Shown: piece after piece, positions 1 to 6,194 of the stretch
How positions within the stretch are numbered: position 1 is the first letter of the stretch
How the letters are laid out: the number at the start of each line of letters is the position of its first letter
Origin: Bacteroidales bacterium
GTDB lineage: Bacteria > Bacteroidota > Bacteroidia > Bacteroidales > JAADGE01
Length of the DNA: 7,247 bases
NCBI GenBank assembly: GCA_029934265.1
Contig: JAOZMN010000041.1
Coordinates: 1 to 7,247 of the forward strand
Direction of reading: 5' to 3'
Notes under the pieces: generated by a model
Database searches by the model: none
Told to the model about the DNA's origin: nothing
Seen by the model: the letters and a program-made list of their open reading frames with translations, nothing else
Translations under genes and position numbers: made by a program

Positions 1-11
1 AGTATAACAAG

Positions 12-197
12 AAGTATAGAGTTTTTGGTCAGGCACTAATTAAGTATAGTTTATTTGAGTTCAGTTTAAAAAATCATAAAGTTGAAAGTTTATAAAGTTA
101 TTTTGCTGAATGTCAATCATTTAACTTAAATTTTTATTTTTGTTTAAATGCCTGATTATTAGCCTGTTATGTTTTCGGCTTTAAAAACTTTATACTT
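12..197. repeat. Imperfect 15-bp inverted repeat flanking the left non-coding stretch
   Basis: Bases 12-26 (aagtatagagttttt) match the reverse complement of 183-197 (aaaaactttatactt) at 14 of 15 positions. The arms are 156 bases apart, and the right arm ends 15 bases before the stop codon of the DUF1573 gene. The region between them is very AT-rich and holds no convincing gene. The arms could be leftovers of a small repeat element, but chance similarity in AT-rich DNA is a real alternative. Confidence 0.3.
78..100. repeat. Degenerate 7-bp tandem repeat, AAAGTTN units
   Basis: Three units are visible: aaagttg (78-84), aaagttt (85-91), then a 2-base spacer and aaagtta (94-100). It lies in the non-coding stretch downstream of the minus-strand DUF1573 gene. 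A second and third short-period array occur at 5430-5504, so this kind of low-complexity repeat recurs in the window. No function can be read from it. Confidence 0.5.
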
Positions 198-211
198 AAT
201 AGACTTAATTC

Positions 212-607
212 TTATTTATTTTTAACCACCTCTCCTTTTATTCTCAAAGTTATCGGAGAATTTTTGGCATTTGAATAAACCGTAATTGTTTTAGTAAAAG
301 TCCCGACCCTTTTGGTATCGTATTTTACTTTAATCGAGGCTTTACCTTTTTTCTTAATCGGCTCTTTCGGATAAGTAGGAACAGTACAACCGCAAGACGA
401 CTTTACATTAGTGATGATTAAAGGAACTTTTCCTGTATTTTTAAATTCAAACTCAAAAGAACCGTCTCCGTCGTATTGTATTTTTCCGAAATCGTGTTCC
501 TGACCGTCTTTAAAAATCATTTCCGCATCGTTTGAATTTTCATTTTGAGCACAACCGACAGTTGTAACAAACAATGTAATCATCAAAAAATAAGTTATTT
601 GTTTCAT
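212..607 (-). CDS. DUF1573 domain lipoprotein
   Basis: A 131-residue exported protein of unknown function. Residues 1-18 form a short lipoprotein signal peptide (K2, then hydrophobic YFLMITLFV) ending before Cys19 in TTVGC. The -3 residue is Thr rather than the usual Leu, so the lipobox is slightly atypical. The Asn/Asp-rich stretch after the Cys (20-30) is a typical tether. Residues 33-127 are one DUF1573 domain: HDFGKI at 38-43, FEFKNTGKVPLIITNV at 53-68, the hallmark SSCGCTVP at 70-77, then beta strands ending in RIKGEV. The domain has an immunoglobulin-like beta-sandwich pattern and is common as small lipoproteins in Bacteroidota, usually without a known role. In this family the paired Cys72/Cys74 are conserved. 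It is transcribed away from the XRE gene across a 75-bp spacer. The lipidated protein should sit in the periplasm or at the outer membrane. Confidence 0.9.
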   Translation of the reverse strand: MKQITYFLMITLFVTTVGCAQNENSNDAEMIFKDGQEHDFGKIQYDGDGSFEFEFKNTGKVPLIITNVKSSCGCTVPTYPKEPIKKKGKASIKVKYDTKRVGTFTKTITVYSNAKNSPITLRIKGEVVKNK

Positions 608-616
608 TGGTATAAG

Positions 617-638
617 ATTAAATTTAATTTACCGGTAA
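617..638. promoter_or_regulatory. Two abutting palindromes, candidate operator
   Basis: Bases 617-628 (attaaatttaat) are a perfect 12-bp palindrome. Bases 629-638 (ttaccggtaa) are a perfect 10-bp palindrome directly beside it. Both lie in the 75-bp spacer between the divergent DUF1573 and XRE genes, and they span the -33 position of the predicted XRE promoter. A Cro/C1-type regulator binding here to control its own gene is the simplest reading. This is inferred from position and symmetry only. TACCGG recurs at 996-1001 upstream of the srfC-like gene. Confidence 0.4.
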
Positions 639-653
639 TTATTTCTATTTTTG
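623..653 (+). promoter_or_regulatory. Bacteroidota-type promoter for the XRE gene
   Basis: The -7 box tatttttg at 646-653 fits TAnnTTTG. Exactly 19 bases upstream is ttta (623-626), three of four matches to the -33 TTTG. Transcription would begin near 660, giving a leader of about 23 bases before the ATG at 683. Confidence 0.55.
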
Positions 654-682
654 TAATATGTAATTTTATCTATATTTTAAAT

Positions 683-976
683 ATGAATATCACCGGCAAA
701 CTTAAAATATTAATTTCTGAAAAAAAAATTTCAGTAGCAGAACTTGCACGTCAAACCGATATTCCGGTTGTAAGTTTACGAACCATGCTTAAACGCAAAG
801 ACCCTAACAATTACAACGTAAATACGCTTATAAAAATTGCAAAAGTTCTTGGAACAACAGTTTCATATCTTACTGTTGATGACCAAGATAGACTTCCCTA
901 TATAAATAAAAAGCAAATTAATATGTTGAAAAAGCAAATTTCGGAAGAAATACAAGTTTTTTTTCAAAATCCTTAA
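683..976 (+). CDS. Small XRE/Cro-C1-type helix-turn-helix regulator
   Basis: A 97-residue DNA-binding protein. The frame is open further upstream (to an ATG at 545), but that extension runs antisense through the DUF1573 signal peptide and the promoter. The ATG at 683 is therefore the start, with the -7 box at 646-653 just ahead of it. Residues 3-65 form the five-helix HTH_3 fold: helix 1 ITGKLKILISEKK, then SVAELARQTDIP (18-28) and VSLRTMLKRKD as the helix-turn-helix pair, then NVNTLIKIAKVLGTTVSYLT (45-64), the usual end of the domain. The last 25 residues are a charged helix (NKKQINMLKKQISEEIQVFF) that could support dimerisation. There is no ligand or peptidase domain. It lies 102 bp ahead of the srfC-like gene in the same direction, so it may regulate that gene and itself. 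This role is inferred. Confidence 0.85.
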   Translation: MNITGKLKILISEKKISVAELARQTDIPVVSLRTMLKRKDPNNYNVNTLIKIAKVLGTTVSYLTVDDQDRLPYINKKQINMLKKQISEEIQVFFQNP

Positions 977-1009
977 AAATAAGAATAATATTACATACCG
1001 GAACGTTTA

Positions 1010-1042
1010 TTGTTAGATTTTCTAAAAAAATTATTACTTTTG
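1010..1042 (+). promoter_or_regulatory. Promoter of the srfC-like gene; decides its start
   Basis: The -7 box tacttttg at 1035-1042 fits TAnnTTTG. A ttg at 1010-1012 could serve as the -33 element, though the 22-base spacer is a little long. Transcription would begin near 1049. This places the possible TTG start at 1010 upstream of the transcript and favours the ATG at 1079, with a leader of about 30 bases. Confidence 0.5.
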
Positions 1043-1078
1043 GAAAAATTAAGAAAATCAAGAAAAACTCAAAAATAT

Positions 1079-3919
1079 ATGTCAAATCAAGAAAATCAAA
1101 AATTAACGGAATTATGTAACACAATAGAGGGTGTTATCGGCGATGGAATGGATTGGGTATCGGAAAATGCAGAACACGATAAACAAAAAGTTACTTTGTA
1201 TAATCTGAAAAAGTACAGACGTGCCGCACGACGATACAAAAGAGCAATCCCAAAACGCCCCTCGATAGCTATTTTCGGACAAAGCCAGGTCGGGAAATCT
1301 TACCTTGTTTCTAATTTTGCAAAAACTCCGGAAGCAGATTCTCTTGAAGTTGTTATTCCCGATACAGGCGAAAGAGTTGATTTTATTGAAAAAATAAACC
1401 CTCCCGGAGGCGGAAAAGAAGCAACAGGATTGGTTTCTCGTTTTACGATAGATGAAGATTGGAAACAAGGACAGCAACCTTATGTACTCAAACTTTTCAG
1501 CCAAGCGGATATAGCCAAAATAATTACAAACGGATATATGTCCGATATTACACATTATCAGTATGCTATCGACCGAGATGCTGTTCGCAAAACACTCGAA
1601 AGTGCCAGAAAAAGCATGATGCAAAACGAAATGCCCGGTTTTGATGAAGATGATGTTTATGAATATAAAGAATATTTGAATTTCAAATTCAGAGACCATT
1701 TTATTATAAAAGACCTTAACAATATAGATTTTTGGGACGATATAGCAGAAATAGTACCATATATAGAAGCATCAAAACGTTGGGAAATATTTGAAATTCT
1801 TTGGGGAAAACAACCGTTTTTTACCGACCTTTTCAAACGATTGAGTTTCGGATTGGCACAAATAGGATTTTTGTCGGTTGTAAGATGCGAACTTGCCGCA
1901 CTCACGCCACAATTAGATACAATACTTGACGTAGAACGTCTCCGAGAGTTTTACTCAGATGTAGATAAACCGAAAATTAATCTTTATAATGATAATTCGC
2001 TTATCACGACTTTGGACAGAAGTATTGTAAGTGCTTTAACTGCCGAAGCAGTACTACCGCTCCCCAAAGAAACCGCCGACCACCCGCAAAGAGCATTCTT
2101 AAAAGATGCAGATGTACTTGATTTTCCCGGAGCACGTTCGAGACAACAAATTCCGGAAGAAACTTTCGAGGAAAAGCCAAACGATGACAAACTTCTCGTT
2201 TTCCTGCGAGGGAAAGTTGCATTTTTGTTCGACAGGTATAATTTCAATTATGAAATAAGTACTTTGCTTTTTTGTATGGACAACAAACAGCCGGAAGTTG
2301 CCGATTTACCACAATTTCTTTACGAATGGATAAAAACCACACACGGCGGAACTCCGAAAGCTCGTGAAGAACGTGAAAGAATGTTGGCTTCTTTGGTACA
2401 TCAAAACGATATAGAAAAATTGATACCTTTACTCGTGGTTTTCACTAAATTCAACATCGAACTTGCAGGAAATCCCGCAACGGAAAAACCCGGCGACCTC
2501 GGTCCGCATAATGCAAAATGGACAGCAAGGGTAGGAGCAAATTTTGCCGACCAAATGGGAATTTCAGTTGGTGATAAATGGATAGAGCAATGGGATACAA
2601 GAGAAAGTTTTAAAAACTTGTTCTGCCTTCGAGACCCAAAATGGTCGAAAACAATTTATGACGGATTAGATGAGTATGGTGCGGAAACTTCAATAAAACC
2701 GGAATATGCAGAAAAAATGAAAGATATGGAAAAATCTTTTGTTAATCACAAAGATATTAAAAAGTATTTTCATAAACCGCAAGAAGCATGGGAAGAATGT
2801 ACGGATTTGAACAAACCGGGTACAGACTATATTATAAAATATCTTACCCCGACTTGCGACCCGATAATAAAAACGGAACAAATACGTTCGCAAATAATTG
2901 AACTTCAACAAGATTTGCACGCCGAGTTAAGTAATTTTTATCAAGGCGGAAATATCGAAGAAAAACTTAAAAAAGCTCGTATAAATGCCGCACAAGTATT
3001 TATGGGTTTAATGAAAATGCAAAAAGATAAAAATACTTTCGGTAATTTTATCGACCGGCTTGTAATTTCCGATGACCTTTCTTGGAAAATATATTTCGAT
3101 TTGATGATGAGCAAACAAATTGATTTGCAAGAAAAAACTCAAACGGAAGCAAAACTCGGAAGAAAAACAGTTTCGGTCGATTTGGTCGAACTTTTAAATC
3201 AATTTATTGATATTGAAGATGGTGAAGCTCCGGAAAGCATACTTACAAAACTTAAAGGATATTTCGGTATTGATGATAACGAAGCTTTAACTCAAATTCT
3301 TGAAGATTCAGGTGTAGATATTTGTGCTTTAATCGAAGCAAAAAATGATACGGATAATCCGCAAGAAGTCAGAGACAGAGCATTTATTTTTTCCGAAAAT
3401 TTACTTGGAAAATGGCTTGAACATATTGAGTCTTTAAAATCGGAAGACGTACTTTGGCACTTGGGCTTGCAAAAGAAAATTGCAGACCTTATAATAAAGG
3501 AACTCGATAAAAATAAAAATCGTGTAAATCTGAAAAAAATAATTGCAGATAACGCAAGAGAGCACGTTGAAAACTTCCAGCTTACAGGAAATATTGATGT
3601 TGTTGCTCGAATATCTGCAAATATTATTAACGGTTTTGTCAATACTCTCGGTTGGAAACATATTGCTGAAGCTGACCGCCCGAAAGTAAAAGCAAATGAC
3701 CCTCTTCCCGTTTTTACGGAAAAAAATATAAAATCACCGGAGAAAAAAGATTTACTTATGGGTATCGAATTTCCCGGTGAAAGATATTTTGTCGAGTGGA
3801 CAGCCGGAATGAGAAATTCATTTGAAGCAAATGTTTATTTTGAAGAAAAAGTAAAAGACGAAGAAAAAGCTCAAGCAGATGCCAAACTTGGCAGTTTGCT
3901 CGAAAAAGTAGCAAATTAA
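1079..3919 (+). CDS. srfC: SrfC-family large P-loop protein (putative virulence factor, dynamin-like G-domain motifs)
   Basis: A 946-residue cytoplasmic protein with no signal peptide or membrane segment. I place it in the SrfC family (Virul_Fac, PF10139) by motif recall, not by a search. Numbering is from ATG 1079. A basic helical lead (42-62) precedes the P-loop GQSQVGKS at 67-74. Next come the family signature INPPGGGKEATGLVSRFT (106-123) and LKLFSQADIAKIITNGYMSDI-type helix (137-157). DADVLDFPG at 343-351 supplies a DxPG G3 motif as in dynamin-like GTPases. VVFTKFN at 453-459 is a G4-like motif whose usual final Asp is Asn. The C-terminal 350 residues look mainly helical and end in a charged tail. 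The biochemical role is not known; SrfC was named as an SsrB-regulated Salmonella factor found with SrfA and SrfB, neither of which is here. The frame also allows TTG at 1010 (969 residues), but the -7 box at 1035-1042 argues for the ATG. The XRE gene upstream is a plausible regulator. Confidence 0.85.
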   Translation: MSNQENQKLTELCNTIEGVIGDGMDWVSENAEHDKQKVTLYNLKKYRRAARRYKRAIPKRPSIAIFGQSQVGKSYLVSNFAKTPEADSLEVVIPDTGERVDFIEKINPPGGGKEATGLVSRFTIDEDWKQGQQPYVLKLFSQADIAKIITNGYMSDITHYQYAIDRDAVRKTLESARKSMMQNEMPGFDEDDVYEYKEYLNFKFRDHFIIKDLNNIDFWDDIAEIVPYIEASKRWEIFEILWGKQPFFTDLFKRLSFGLAQIGFLSVVRCELAALTPQLDTILDVERLREFYSDVDKPKINLYNDNSLITTLDRSIVSALTAEAVLPLPKETADHPQRAFLKDADVLDFPGARSRQQIPEETFEEKPNDDKLLVFLRGKVAFLFDRYNFNYEISTLLFCMDNKQPEVADLPQFLYEWIKTTHGGTPKAREERERMLASLVHQNDIEKLIPLLVVFTKFNIELAGNPATEKPGDLGPHNAKWTARVGANFADQMGISVGDKWIEQWDTRESFKNLFCLRDPKWSKTIYDGLDEYGAETSIKPEYAEKMKDMEKSFVNHKDIKKYFHKPQEAWEECTDLNKPGTDYIIKYLTPTCDPIIKTEQIRSQIIELQQDLHAELSNFYQGGNIEEKLKKARINAAQVFMGLMKMQKDKNTFGNFIDRLVISDDLSWKIYFDLMMSKQIDLQEKTQTEAKLGRKTVSVDLVELLNQFIDIEDGEAPESILTKLKGYFGIDDNEALTQILEDSGVDICALIEAKNDTDNPQEVRDRAFIFSENLLGKWLEHIESLKSEDVLWHLGLQKKIADLIIKELDKNKNRVNLKKIIADNAREHVENFQLTGNIDVVARISANIINGFVNTLGWKHIAEADRPKVKANDPLPVFTEKNIKSPEKKDLLMGIEFPGERYFVEWTAGMRNSFEANVYFEEKVKDEEKAQADAKLGSLLEKVAN

Positions 3920-3936
3920 GATAATTTTTGAATTTC

Positions 3937-3988
3937 ATTATATATTTTCCGTCCGGTTGTCAGTAATACCGAACGGAAAATATATAAT
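3937..3988. terminator. Long hairpin between convergent genes, probable bidirectional terminator
   Basis: Bases 3937-3957 pair with 3968-3988: 20 base pairs with one C-A mismatch (3953/3972) and a 10-base loop (3958-3967). The GC-rich upper stem (CCGT/ACGG and CGGT/ACCG) sits on an AT-rich lower stem. It starts 18 bases after the srfC-like stop codon and faces the dehydrogenase gene ending at 4056, so it can serve both. There is no long separate U-tract; the AT-rich base of the stem takes that place. The rest of 3920-4055 holds nothing else I can identify. Confidence 0.8.
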
Positions 3989-4055
3989 ATTTATAAAGAG
4001 TTAATAGTCAAGCGAAAGCAAAATCATAAATCTACAATCAAAAATAATCAATTAT

Positions 4056-5342
4056 TTATTTGTCGATAAGTGATTTTATAATTTTCAAACTTCGATGTCC
4101 TGTTATAGGGTGATTTTCGAGAGATAATTTATCTGCAATTTTATTGGCAGTTTCAGCCGGAGGCGTACCGTTTTCTTTAGATTCTTTCAGAATTTTATAA
4201 GCCATATTAAATACGGAAAATTCCCAATTTTTATCGAAATGTTTTTCAATCATTTCATCGTTATTTACATAGCCATATTGCTCATTTGCACAATTAACAA
4301 TACCCATTCTGTTTGTCAAGAAATCCGGAACGTAAAGTATTCCCTTTTCAAAAAGCAGTTTGTCGTCTCTCTCGGAATCTTCAAGCTGATTATTTGCCGC
4401 ACCGCATACGATTTTTGCTTTTATTTTTGAGATACTTTCCGGATTCAGACCCGCACCGGTAGCACAAGGAGCAACAATATCAACGTCTTCAAAAAGAATA
4501 GAATTATCACCTCTTTCAACTATGCGAGCTTGCAGGTTTTTATCCGGAAATAATTTATTTACTTTTTCTATATTTTCAGGATTAATATCTGCCGCTATTA
4601 CTTTTTTTGCACCTTTTTCAAATAAAAATCTGATTAAAGGCTCGCCTACATTTCCTGTTCCTTGTACGGCAACAGTTTTTCCTTCCAAAGTTCCCAAACC
4701 TGCAATTTCAACAGCTGCTTCCATTCCTGAAATCACACCTTTTGCAGTCGGTACGGACGGATTGCCACTGCCTCCGAGTTCCGGAGAAATACAAGTTGTA
4801 AAACGAGTATTTGAAAATATTTTATTCATATCTTCAACGTTGGTGCCTACATCTTCGGCGGTTACGTAGCAACCTTTAAGTGTCGAAAGAAAAAGTCCGT
4901 ATTCGCTATATACATAATCTCTTAATTCTCTGTCGTTTTTGTCGAATTTCGGATTGTGAATCATCACACCTTTTCCGCCTCCCCACCATAATCCTGCAAG
5001 AGCATTTTTGTAGCACATTCCTTTTGCCAAACGCAAACCGTCTCTGAAATAATCTTCCATACTGCCGTAGCTCCAATACCGAACACCGCCGGCTGCTTGA
5101 CCTCTGTTGGTTCTGTGTACGAAAGCTCCTTGTAAGATGTCGTATTTTTCGGTTAATTGAAAAAACAGACCTTCATGCTTAGCAAAGTCTCGTTTATCAT
5201 TATCCAAAAAATCGGCAACAGCCTGTAATTGTTTGTGTGAAGCAATTACTTTTCCCTTTTTTTCATCATAAATAAAATGAAAACGTTTGATATTTTCTTT
5301 TTTCAAGAAATCGATAAATTGTTGTGGAGTTTGATTAATCAT
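4056..5342 (-). CDS. Glu/Leu/Phe/Val dehydrogenase family, leucine dehydrogenase-like
   Basis: A 428-residue cytoplasmic NAD(P)-dependent amino acid dehydrogenase, which reversibly deaminates an amino acid to its 2-oxo acid and ammonia. In the N-terminal catalytic domain, AAGGVRYWSY (83-92) resembles the GGTRMWTY of leucine dehydrogenases. GMCYKNALAGLWWGGGKGV (108-126) supplies the substrate-binding Lys112 and catalytic Lys124, and TAEDVGTNVEDM (161-172) the catalytic Asp164. NPSVPTAKGV (194-203) leads into the Rossmann domain: VQGTGNVG at 226-233 and ADIN with Asp252 after the second strand, which suggests NAD preference. CGAANNQL (313-320) and the PDFLTNRMGIVN segment (339-350) follow. All key residues are present. 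It is about 60 residues longer than classical leucine dehydrogenases, and substrate choice among branched-chain amino acids cannot be fixed from motifs. It is convergent with the srfC-like gene and divergent from the YciO-like gene. A -7 box lies at 5380-5387. Confidence 0.9.
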   Translation of the reverse strand: MINQTPQQFIDFLKKENIKRFHFIYDEKKGKVIASHKQLQAVADFLDNDKRDFAKHEGLFFQLTEKYDILQGAFVHRTNRGQAAGGVRYWSYGSMEDYFRDGLRLAKGMCYKNALAGLWWGGGKGVMIHNPKFDKNDRELRDYVYSEYGLFLSTLKGCYVTAEDVGTNVEDMNKIFSNTRFTTCISPELGGSGNPSVPTAKGVISGMEAAVEIAGLGTLEGKTVAVQGTGNVGEPLIRFLFEKGAKKVIAADINPENIEKVNKLFPDKNLQARIVERGDNSILFEDVDIVAPCATGAGLNPESISKIKAKIVCGAANNQLEDSERDDKLLFEKGILYVPDFLTNRMGIVNCANEQYGYVNNDEMIEKHFDKNWEFSVFNMAYKILKESKENGTPPAETANKIADKLSLENHPITGHRSLKIIKSLIDK

Positions 5343-5379
5343 CTTTTTAAAAAATTTATGAAATTATTTAATTTTACCG

Positions 5380-5387
5380 CAAAGTTA
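5380..5387 (-). promoter_or_regulatory. -7 box of the dehydrogenase gene
   Basis: On the minus strand this reads TAACTTTG, fitting TAnnTTTG, and is followed by CGGTAAAAT. A start near 5374 would give a leader of about 30 bases to the ATG at 5342. No good -33 TTTG is present at the expected distance (5407-5410). The opposing -7 box at 5410-5417 is only 22 bases away, so the two polymerase sites would overlap. Confidence 0.5.
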
Positions 5388-5409
5388 CATAAAGTTTAAA
5401 AACTATCCT

Positions 5410-5417
5410 TACATTTG
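5410..5417 (+). promoter_or_regulatory. -7 box of the YciO-like gene
   Basis: The sequence tacatttg fits TAnnTTTG and is followed by the common GC discriminator. The -33 position is not conserved. Transcription from about 5424 would give an unusually long leader of nearly 90 bases, which contains both short tandem arrays described at 5430-5504. A closer promoter was not found. Confidence 0.5.
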
Positions 5418-5429
5418 CACAATTATAAT

Positions 5430-5461
5430 AATGATTCAATGGTTCAGTGATGCAATGGTAC
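5430..5461. repeat. 8-bp tandem array, four units
   Basis: Four consecutive octamers: aatgattc, aatggttc, agtgatgc, aatggtac. The consensus is close to AATGGTTC, with two to three differences between some units. It lies in the predicted leader of the YciO-like gene. Degenerate arrays of this kind suggest past slipped-strand expansion. Confidence 0.65.
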
Positions 5462-5469
5462 AATAATTT

Positions 5470-5504
5470 GTTCATAGTTCATTGTAAATTGTTCATTGTA
5501 ATTT
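5470..5504. repeat. 7-bp tandem array, five units
   Basis: Five consecutive heptamers: gttcata, gttcatt, gtaaatt, gttcatt, gtaattt. Units 2-3 and 4-5 form a 14-bp higher-order tandem repeat (5477-5490 and 5491-5504) differing at two positions. The array ends 7 bases before the ATG at 5512, in the place where a ribosome binding site would lie. No Shine-Dalgarno sequence is present there. Confidence 0.65.
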
Positions 5505-5511
5505 ACTGTTT

Positions 5512-6123
5512 ATGTTATTAAAAATGTATCCGGAAAATCCGGAAGATAAAAACGTTCGTATTATTGCACACATATTGCGTAAAGGAGGAATTGTAATAGT
5601 TCCTACCGATTCTGTTTACGGTATTGCTTGCGATATAAATAAACCCAAAGCAATAGAACGAATTGCTCGACTTAAAGGTTTGAAGGTAGAAAAAGCTGAC
5701 TTTTCTTTTATATTTAATGATATAAGTGGCTTGTCGGAATATACAAAACCGATGAGTAATGATGTTTTTAAAGCATTGAAAAAAAATCTGCCGGGACCGT
5801 TTACTTTTATTTTGGAAGCAAATAATAAAATCAGCAGAATATTCAAGAACAAAAAAAGAACTCTCGGAGTAAGGATTCCTGACAATAATATAACAAGAGC
5901 AATAGTCAAAGAGCTTGGTAATCCGATACTTACAAGTTCTGTTGTCGATATTGACGAAATAATAGAATATACAACCGACCCTTCGCTTATCAATGATAAT
6001 TATAAAGATACAGTAGATATAATAATCGACGGAGGTTATGGAAATAATAAAGCTTCAACGGTAGTTGATTGCACTTCGGAAGAGATTACTGTTATCAGAG
6101 AGGGCGAGCTTGAATTAGTATAA
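5512..6123 (+). CDS. yciO: Sua5/YrdC-family protein, YciO-like branch
   Basis: A 203-residue cytoplasmic protein of the Sua5/YciO/YrdC family, whose TsaC/Sua5 members make threonylcarbamoyl-AMP for the t6A modification of tRNA. Visible family features are GGIVIVPTDSVYGIACDI (25-42), LPGPFTFIL (93-101), GVRIPDN (119-125), STVVDCT (182-188) and IREGE (195-199). The order and spacing match E. coli YciO (about 206 residues) end to end. The C-terminal extra domain of full-length Sua5 is absent. Two TsaC hallmarks look altered: the KxRP segment reads LKGLKVEKADFSF (54-66), and the SxN segment reads TSSVVD (141-146). This favours the YciO branch, whose cellular role is less certain than TsaC's. Automatic annotation would call it L-threonylcarbamoyladenylate synthase. 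ATG 5524 (Met5) is an alternative start; no ribosome binding site separates the two. Confidence 0.85.
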   Translation: MLLKMYPENPEDKNVRIIAHILRKGGIVIVPTDSVYGIACDINKPKAIERIARLKGLKVEKADFSFIFNDISGLSEYTKPMSNDVFKALKKNLPGPFTFILEANNKISRIFKNKKRTLGVRIPDNNITRAIVKELGNPILTSSVVDIDEIIEYTTDPSLINDNYKDTVDIIIDGGYGNNKASTVVDCTSEEITVIREGELELV

Positions 6124-6140
6124 TATAATTACCGTTGTTT

Positions 6141-6171
6141 TTTGAAAATACAGGAATATTATGTATATTTG
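6141..6171 (+). promoter_or_regulatory. Full-consensus Bacteroidota promoter of the Uma2 gene
   Basis: The -33 box tttg (6141-6144) and -7 box tatatttg (6164-6171) are separated by exactly 19 bases, matching the Bacteroidota housekeeping consensus at every defined position. A start near 6178 leaves a leader of about 17 bases to the ATG at 6195. TTACCG at 6129-6134 and CGGTAA at 6173-6178 flank the promoter as inverted half-sites. This promoter makes the Uma2 gene a separate transcription unit from the YciO-like gene. Confidence 0.75.
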
Positions 6172-6194
6172 TCGGTAAAATAAGTTATTAAAAT

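Noticed and set aside
3..95. Open frame of 30 codons from the left edge (YNKKYRVFGQALIKYSLFEF...), which might be the 3' end of a gene entering the window.
   Set aside because: It is short, ends inside the AAAGTTN repeat, and shows no recognisable motif. Too weak to annotate without the sequence to the left.
545..682. N-terminal extension of the XRE frame up to an ATG at 545.
   Set aside because: It runs antisense over the DUF1573 start and through the promoter and palindromes; its translation is hydrophobic and low in domain character. The ATG at 683 begins the HTH fold exactly.
697..704. CAAACTTA, a -7 box (TAAGTTTG) on the minus strand that could serve the DUF1573 gene.
   Set aside because: It lies inside the XRE coding region with no -33 element at the right distance; a chance match is likely in AT-rich DNA. 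No better promoter for the DUF1573 gene was found.
1010..1078. TTG start adding 23 residues to the srfC-like protein.
   Set aside because: A -7 box lies inside it at 1035-1042, so the transcript probably begins downstream of the TTG, and the added peptide is a low-complexity Lys/Leu stretch.
1112..1699. Long minus-strand open frame (195 codons) opposite the srfC-like gene, and similar shorter ones up to 3938.
   Set aside because: Their translations are Phe/Ile/Cys-rich without domains, as expected from the antisense of a Lys/Glu-rich gene; the plus-strand gene has clear family motifs.
5430..5504. CRISPR-like or attachment-site repeat.
   Set aside because: The units are 7-8 bp, contiguous and degenerate, with no spacers; they are simple tandem repeats.
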